Positions 60,282-64,000 of a DNA stretch of 64,000 bases are shown here, one piece after another. The DNA is taken from positions 2,418,001-2,482,000 of the forward strand of contig NZ_CP013382.1 of NCBI RefSeq assembly GCF_001513745.1. Reading direction: 5' to 3'. The notes under the pieces are model-generated. The model had not been told where the DNA came from, did no database searches, and worked only from the letters and a program-made list of their open reading frames with translations. How positions within the stretch are numbered: position 1 is the stretch's first letter; each line of letters starts with the position of its first letter. The DNA is from Burkholderia humptydooensis (GTDB lineage: Bacteria > Pseudomonadota > Gammaproteobacteria > Burkholderiales > Burkholderiaceae). The position numbers and the translations under genes were made by a program.

Positions 60282-62618
60282 TTACGCGTCCCCAATCAGG
60301 TCTTGCACGGCATCGAGCAACGCCTCGTCGTGGAAGCCGCCCTTCGCCAGGTAATAGTCGGCGCCCGCTTCGAGCCCGCGCCGCCGGTCCTCGTCGCGAT
60401 CCTTGTACGACACGATCATCACCGGCACCGCTTTGAGCAGCGGATCGCCCTTGATCAGCGTGACGAGCTCGATGCCGTCCATCCGCGGCATGTCGATGTC
60501 GGTGACGACGAGATCGAAGCTGTCGCCGCGAATCGCGTTCCAGCCGTCCATGCCGTCGATCGCGATCGTCACGTCGTAGCCGCGCTTCTCGAGCAGCTTG
60601 CGCTCGAGCTCGCGCACGGTCAGCGAATCGTCGACGACGAGCACGCGCTTCGCGCGCCGCGCGAGCGCATCCTGATCGCCGCGGCGCACCGTCGCGAGCT
60701 GGCCGCCGCGAATCAGCTTGTCGATCGAGCGGATCAGATCCTCGACGTCGACGATCAGCACCGGATCGCCATTTTCCAGCAAAGCGCCCGCCGCAATGTT
60801 CTGAATTTTGTTGAGGCGTCCGTCTAACGGTTGCACGACGAGCATCCGCTCGCCGAGGAAACGGTCGACCGCGACGCCGTAAGTCTCCGGCTCGCCTCCG
60901 ACGACGACGACGGCCGTCGTCGGCCGGCTCTCGTCGAGCTCGCTCGCATCGAACAACTGATGCGCGGTGACGAGGCCGACGCGGCGATCGTCGAGCGGAA
61001 AATGCGGCTGGCCCTCGAGCACGTCGAGGTCCGCGCGGTCGAGCTCGAGCGTGCGGCGCACCTGCACGAGCGGGAACGCGTACGGCTCGCCGCCGACGTC
61101 GACGATCAGGCTGCGGATCACCGACAGCGTGAGCGGCAACTGCAGCACGAAGCGCATGCCGAGGCCCGGCTCGTTGAAGATCCGCACCGCGCCGCGCACC
61201 GATTTCACCATCTCCTGCACCGCGTCGAGGCCGACGCCGCGGCCCGACACGTCGGTCACCTGCTCGCGCATCGAGAAGCCCGGCAGCAGCAGGAATTCGA
61301 GCAGCTCCGGGTCGGACAGGCGCGCGGCCGTGTCCTCGTCGGTCAGGTTGTGGCGGACGATCGCCGCGCGCACCGCGGCCAGATCGGCGCCGGGGCCGTC
61401 GTCGCTCACGCTGACGAGGAGCGACCCGGCGCTGTGCCGCGCCTCGAGCGTGATGGTCGCTTCAGCCGGCTTGCCGCGCGCGAGCCGCGCATCGGGCGGC
61501 TCGACGCCGTGGTCGATCGCGTTGCGCAGCAGGTGGCCGAGCGGCGCGTCGAGCATGTCGAGGATGTCGCGGTCGACCTGCGTCGCCTCGCCGACGATCG
61601 AGAAGCGCACACGTTTGCCGAGCGAGCGTGCGAGATCGCGCACGACGCGCGGGTACGCGCGCGTCGCGTCGCCGAACGGACGCATCCGGCATTGCAGCGC
61701 CTCGTCGTACAACTGCTCGGCGATGTGCGAGCTGCGGCGCTCGAAGCGGTCGAGCTCGTCGAGCCGCGCCGCGAACGTGCGCTGCAAGTCGGTGAACATC
61801 TGCCGCACCTCGTTGAGCGCGGCGCGCACGCGCGGGTCCGCATCGTCGGCGAGCACTTCGAAGGCCGAATCGAGCGAGCGCGCCGCATCGCGCTGCGCGC
61901 GCTTCACGCGCAGCATCGATTCGGCGAACGGCTTCAGCCAGCGCGACTCGACGAGCGACTCGCCGGACAGGCTCAACAACCGGTTCAGCGTGTCGGCGCG
62001 CACGCGGCGCACCTGGCTCGACGCGCGGTCCGCGTCCTGCGCGCGGGAGGACGGCCGGGGGGCGTCGTGGGGCAGGGCGTCGCGCGGCATGTCGGCCGCA
62101 GTCGCATCGTGCGCATCGTGCGCATCGCCAGTTTGCCGCGCATCACGCGCATCACGCGCGTCGCGTGCGTCGCGTGCGTCGCGTGCGTCGCCGGCGTCCG
62201 CGTCCGCGCTCGCTGCGCTCGCCCCCGCCTCCGCCGCCGCGAGCGCCGCCGCGAACGCGTCGATCTCGTGCGGCGCGACCGACGCCGCCGTCTGCGGATC
62301 GCCGACGCGCACGAGCAGATCGACGCCCGTCAGCAGCGCGTCGACGTGGCACGGCGTCAGCGGCTGCCGGCCGTGCTGCGCGGCGACGAAGCAATCCTCC
62401 ATCCGCCCCGCGATGTCGACGCCCTGCGGCACGCCGACGATCCGCGCCGCGCCCTTGAGCGAATGCGCGGCGCGCATGCACGCCTCGAGCGTCGCCGCGT
62501 CCTGTGCGCCGCGATCGAGCGCGAGCAGCCGCTCGGACAGCGCCTGCGTCTGCGTGTGCGTCTCCTCGCGGAACAGCTCGAGCAGAGACGCGCGGCCGAG
62601 ATCGTCGTCGGCGCTCAT
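60282..62618 (-). CDS. wspE: Hybrid CheA-type histidine kinase/response regulator WspE
   Basis: A 778-residue hybrid kinase. The Hpt domain covers about residues 1-110, with the phospho-accepting His in AAHSLKGAARIVG. A low-complexity DAR-repeat linker follows (about 140-165). The dimerisation/ATPase region has HLLRNAIDHGVEPPD (N box), VSDDGPGADL and GRGVGLDAVQEMV. A CheW-like domain and a C-terminal receiver follow, with Asp in LVVTDIDMPRMDG and a late Lys in PVMIVSYKDRD. It phosphorylates the output regulator of surface sensing. ATG 62618 overlaps the wspD stop (ATGA). Confidence 0.95.
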   Translation of the reverse strand: MSADDDLGRASLLELFREETHTQTQALSERLLALDRGAQDAATLEACMRAAHSLKGAARIVGVPQGVDIAGRMEDCFVAAQHGRQPLTPCHVDALLTGVDLLVRVGDPQTAASVAPHEIDAFAAALAAAEAGASAASADADAGDARDARDARDARDARDARQTGDAHDAHDATAADMPRDALPHDAPRPSSRAQDADRASSQVRRVRADTLNRLLSLSGESLVESRWLKPFAESMLRVKRAQRDAARSLDSAFEVLADDADPRVRAALNEVRQMFTDLQRTFAARLDELDRFERRSSHIAEQLYDEALQCRMRPFGDATRAYPRVVRDLARSLGKRVRFSIVGEATQVDRDILDMLDAPLGHLLRNAIDHGVEPPDARLARGKPAEATITLEARHSAGSLLVSVSDDGPGADLAAVRAAIVRHNLTDEDTAARLSDPELLEFLLLPGFSMREQVTDVSGRGVGLDAVQEMVKSVRGAVRIFNEPGLGMRFVLQLPLTLSVIRSLIVDVGGEPYAFPLVQVRRTLELDRADLDVLEGQPHFPLDDRRVGLVTAHQLFDASELDESRPTTAVVVVGGEPETYGVAVDRFLGERMLVVQPLDGRLNKIQNIAAGALLENGDPVLIVDVEDLIRSIDKLIRGGQLATVRRGDQDALARRAKRVLVVDDSLTVRELERKLLEKRGYDVTIAIDGMDGWNAIRGDSFDLVVTDIDMPRMDGIELVTLIKGDPLLKAVPVMIVSYKDRDEDRRRGLEAGADYYLAKGGFHDEALLDAVQDLIGDA
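62104..62192 (-). repeat. 9-bp tandem repeats in the WspE linker
   Basis: Successive 9-base units, GCATCGTGC-like at 62104-62130 and GCATCACGC/GCGTCGCGT-like at 62140-62192, encode DAH and DAR triplets in the linker between the Hpt and kinase domains. Units are a multiple of three, so slippage would change linker length, not frame. Confidence 0.8.
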
Positions 62619-63340
62619 CGCAGGCTCCGCGTCAGCGAATCGAACAGGCGGTCCTCGTCGAGCAGGCCGATCGTCTTGCCGCGCCACGCGAACACGCCGC
62701 GCGAATGCACGGCGCCCGCGCGCGCGACGGTGGCCGGCACCGGCATCCAGTCGGCGGGCGTGAAGCGCAGCACGCCTTCGACTGCGTCGACCGGAAACAC
62801 GACCGGATCGCCGCGATGCGCGACGACGAGCATCCGCGTGAAGCTCGTGCGCGACGCGGCGCGATCGGCGCGCGCATCGAGGCTCAGCAGCTCGGCGAGC
62901 GACACCGCGACGCGCAGCATCCCGCGCACGTTGACGATGCCGAGCACCGCGCGGTTGCGCCGATGCGGCAGCGGATGGATCGAGCGCGTATCGGTGATCT
63001 CGCGCAGTGCGCGAACCGGCAGCGCGAGCCATTCGTCGGCGACGCGAAACGCGAGCGCCGAATGACCGGACTCGGCTTCGCCGTCGCCGTCGCGCGCCGC
63101 CGGCGCCGCGTTCGAGCGCGGCGCGCGCTCGGCGGCAAGACGCGCCGCCTCGGCGAGATCCGCGTCGGTCAGCGGCCGGTCGAGCAGCAGCGCCGCGTGC
63201 CGCTCGTACACCGGGCAGTTCAGGCAGCGTCGACAGGTATCGAGCCGCTCGCACGAGCGGTCGCCGCGCGTGCCGATGCGATTCCAGCAGGCATCGATGT
63301 CGAATGCGATCTTCGGTCGCTCAACGACGTCGCGTTCCAT
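62615..63340 (-). CDS. wspD: CheW-type coupling protein WspD
   Basis: A 241-residue CheW protein. An N-terminal Cys-rich segment (RSCERLDTCRRCLNCPVY) precedes the CheW domain, which shows LAFRVADEWLALPVRALREI, HRRNRAVLGIVNVRGMLR and the C-terminal FAWRGKTIGLLDEDRLF. Four Cys so close together could bind a metal or Fe-S centre. It couples the WspA receptor to WspE. AGAGG sits 5 bases before ATG 63340; the start lies 20 bases inside the end of wspC. Confidence 0.92.
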   Translation of the reverse strand: MERDVVERPKIAFDIDACWNRIGTRGDRSCERLDTCRRCLNCPVYERHAALLLDRPLTDADLAEAARLAAERAPRSNAAPAARDGDGEAESGHSALAFRVADEWLALPVRALREITDTRSIHPLPHRRNRAVLGIVNVRGMLRVAVSLAELLSLDARADRAASRTSFTRMLVVAHRGDPVVFPVDAVEGVLRFTPADWMPVPATVARAGAVHSRGVFAWRGKTIGLLDEDRLFDSLTRSLR

Positions 63341-64000
63341 GGGTTCCTCTCGGTTCGCCGTCGTCCGTGTCGGTCACGGACGCGGCCGATTCGTACTGGG
63401 CCGCGCGTCGTGCCCGTTGCATCAGCCATTGTGCGCTGTCCCGATCGCCCGCGATGTCGAGCAGCGTCGCCAGATGAGTCAGCGCTTCGTAATGCGACGG
63501 ATCGAGGTACAGCGTCTTCCGATAGCAGTCCGTCGCTTCGTCGCCGCGGCCTCGCGCGTCGGCGATCAGGCCGAGCAGGTAGAACGCTCCGGCGCTCGGG
63601 CCGGACTGCTCGATCGACGCGTGCACCGCCTGCTGCGCGGCGTCGAGCGCGCCGGCGTCGGCGAGGCGGCGGGCGGCGTCGAGCGGCGCTTCGGCGAGCG
63701 CGCCCGCATGCGAAGCGTCGGTCGCGCGCGGCGCCGCGCCGGCATTGCGCGTGGCCGCCGCCGATGCGAGCCGGCCGGCATCGGCCGACGCGTCGGGCAG
63801 CGTATCGAATGCCGGACGCGCGGCGAACGATTCGAACGCGGGCGGCCCACCGTCGATCGCGCGCGCGATCGGCTCGGGCGTCGGCCAGCCGGCATCGAAG
63901 AGCCATTCCTGCGCGATCGCGCGCAGCGTGCCGCCGAGCGTCGGCGTGCGATCGCCGCCCGCAGCGCCTGCACTTCCCGCGATGCCTGCACTTCCCGTCG
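63321..64000 (-). CDS. wspC: CheR-type methyltransferase WspC, C-terminal part
   Basis: The frame is open from the window edge to the stop at 63321, giving about 225 residues of the C-terminal half. It begins with an Ala/Pro-rich linker (DGGPPAFESFAARP), then TPR repeats: GAFYLLGLIADARGRGDEAT with CYRKTLYLDPSHYEAL, and HLATLLDIAGDRDSAQWLMQ. The CheR methyltransferase domain lies beyond the window. WspC methylates the WspA receptor; the TPR region is characteristic of WspC. The identification relies on this tail plus the downstream gene order. Confidence 0.85.
   Translation of the reverse strand, partial: TGSAGIAGSAGAAGGDRTPTLGGTLRAIAQEWLFDAGWPTPEPIARAIDGGPPAFESFAARPAFDTLPDASADAGRLASAAATRNAGAAPRATDASHAGALAEAPLDAARRLADAGALDAAQQAVHASIEQSGPSAGAFYLLGLIADARGRGDEATDCYRKTLYLDPSHYEALTHLATLLDIAGDRDSAQWLMQRARRAAQYESAASVTDTDDGEPRGTHGTRRR

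Overview
The window is a 64 kb stretch of a very GC-rich proteobacterial genome. Gene content and protein sequences point to the Burkholderia pseudomallei group (B. thailandensis, B. oklahomensis and relatives), probably chromosome 2. The best clue is a 113-residue single-domain FKBP that is almost, but not exactly, the B. pseudomallei Mip-like protein as I remember it, sitting beside a complete bce-type exopolysaccharide cluster. I saw no rRNA, tRNA, CRISPR array or intact insertion sequence.

Layout. 1-4.1 kb: end of a DUF1345 membrane protein, a metallophosphatase, an Xre/RES toxin-antitoxin pair with a palindromic operator, a PF10118 metal-dependent hydrolase, and mip. 4.2-19.6 kb: an AraC regulator, then a ten-gene leftward bce run (bceB to bceK) with rightward bceA across an AT-rich divergent promoter region. 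It covers sugar-nucleotide synthesis, priming transferase, Wza/Wzc-type export with a phosphatase, four glycosyltransferases and a polymerase. 19.7-20.7 kb: a protein built on a transposase DNA-binding domain. 21.3-25 kb: a rubrerythrin/Fe-S/DUF3501 operon and a lipoprotein peptidoglycan amidase. 25.4-28.2 kb: an ECF42-type sigma operon with two DGPF (YCII) proteins and a matching promoter. 28.5-33.6 kb: secreted nuclease, envelope stress proteins, an AI-2E-family transporter.

33.7-37.5 kb: a ZnuD-like TonB-dependent receptor and an MFS exporter, each facing a copy of the same Zur/Fur-like operator-promoter. 37.5-44.5 kb: a LysR-controlled acyl-CoA dehydrogenase / phosphotransferase / phosphatase / SDR operon that resembles the 4-hydroxyacyl-CoA phosphorylation route (LvaA/LvaC, ACAD10/11). 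44.6-50.4 kb: OsmC, DyP peroxidase, an ABC exporter preceded by a short leader ORF and hairpins, and a DJ-1/GlxA divergent pair. 50.4-55.3 kb: trpS with an attenuator-like leader, a glycine-zipper lipoprotein, a decayed MHS transporter, an amidohydrolase, and an HTH/DUF4180 trio. 55.5-58.9 kb: a CPBP protease, a CLC-F fluoride exporter under a clear fluoride riboswitch, and an HAD hydrolase. 59.2-64 kb: the distal part of a wsp chemosensory operon (wspC-D-E-F) without wspR next to it.

The strongest regulatory finds are the fluoride riboswitch, the paired Zur-like operators, the ECF42 promoter and the RES/Xre operator. The trpS leader and the ABC-transporter leader peptide are more speculative.
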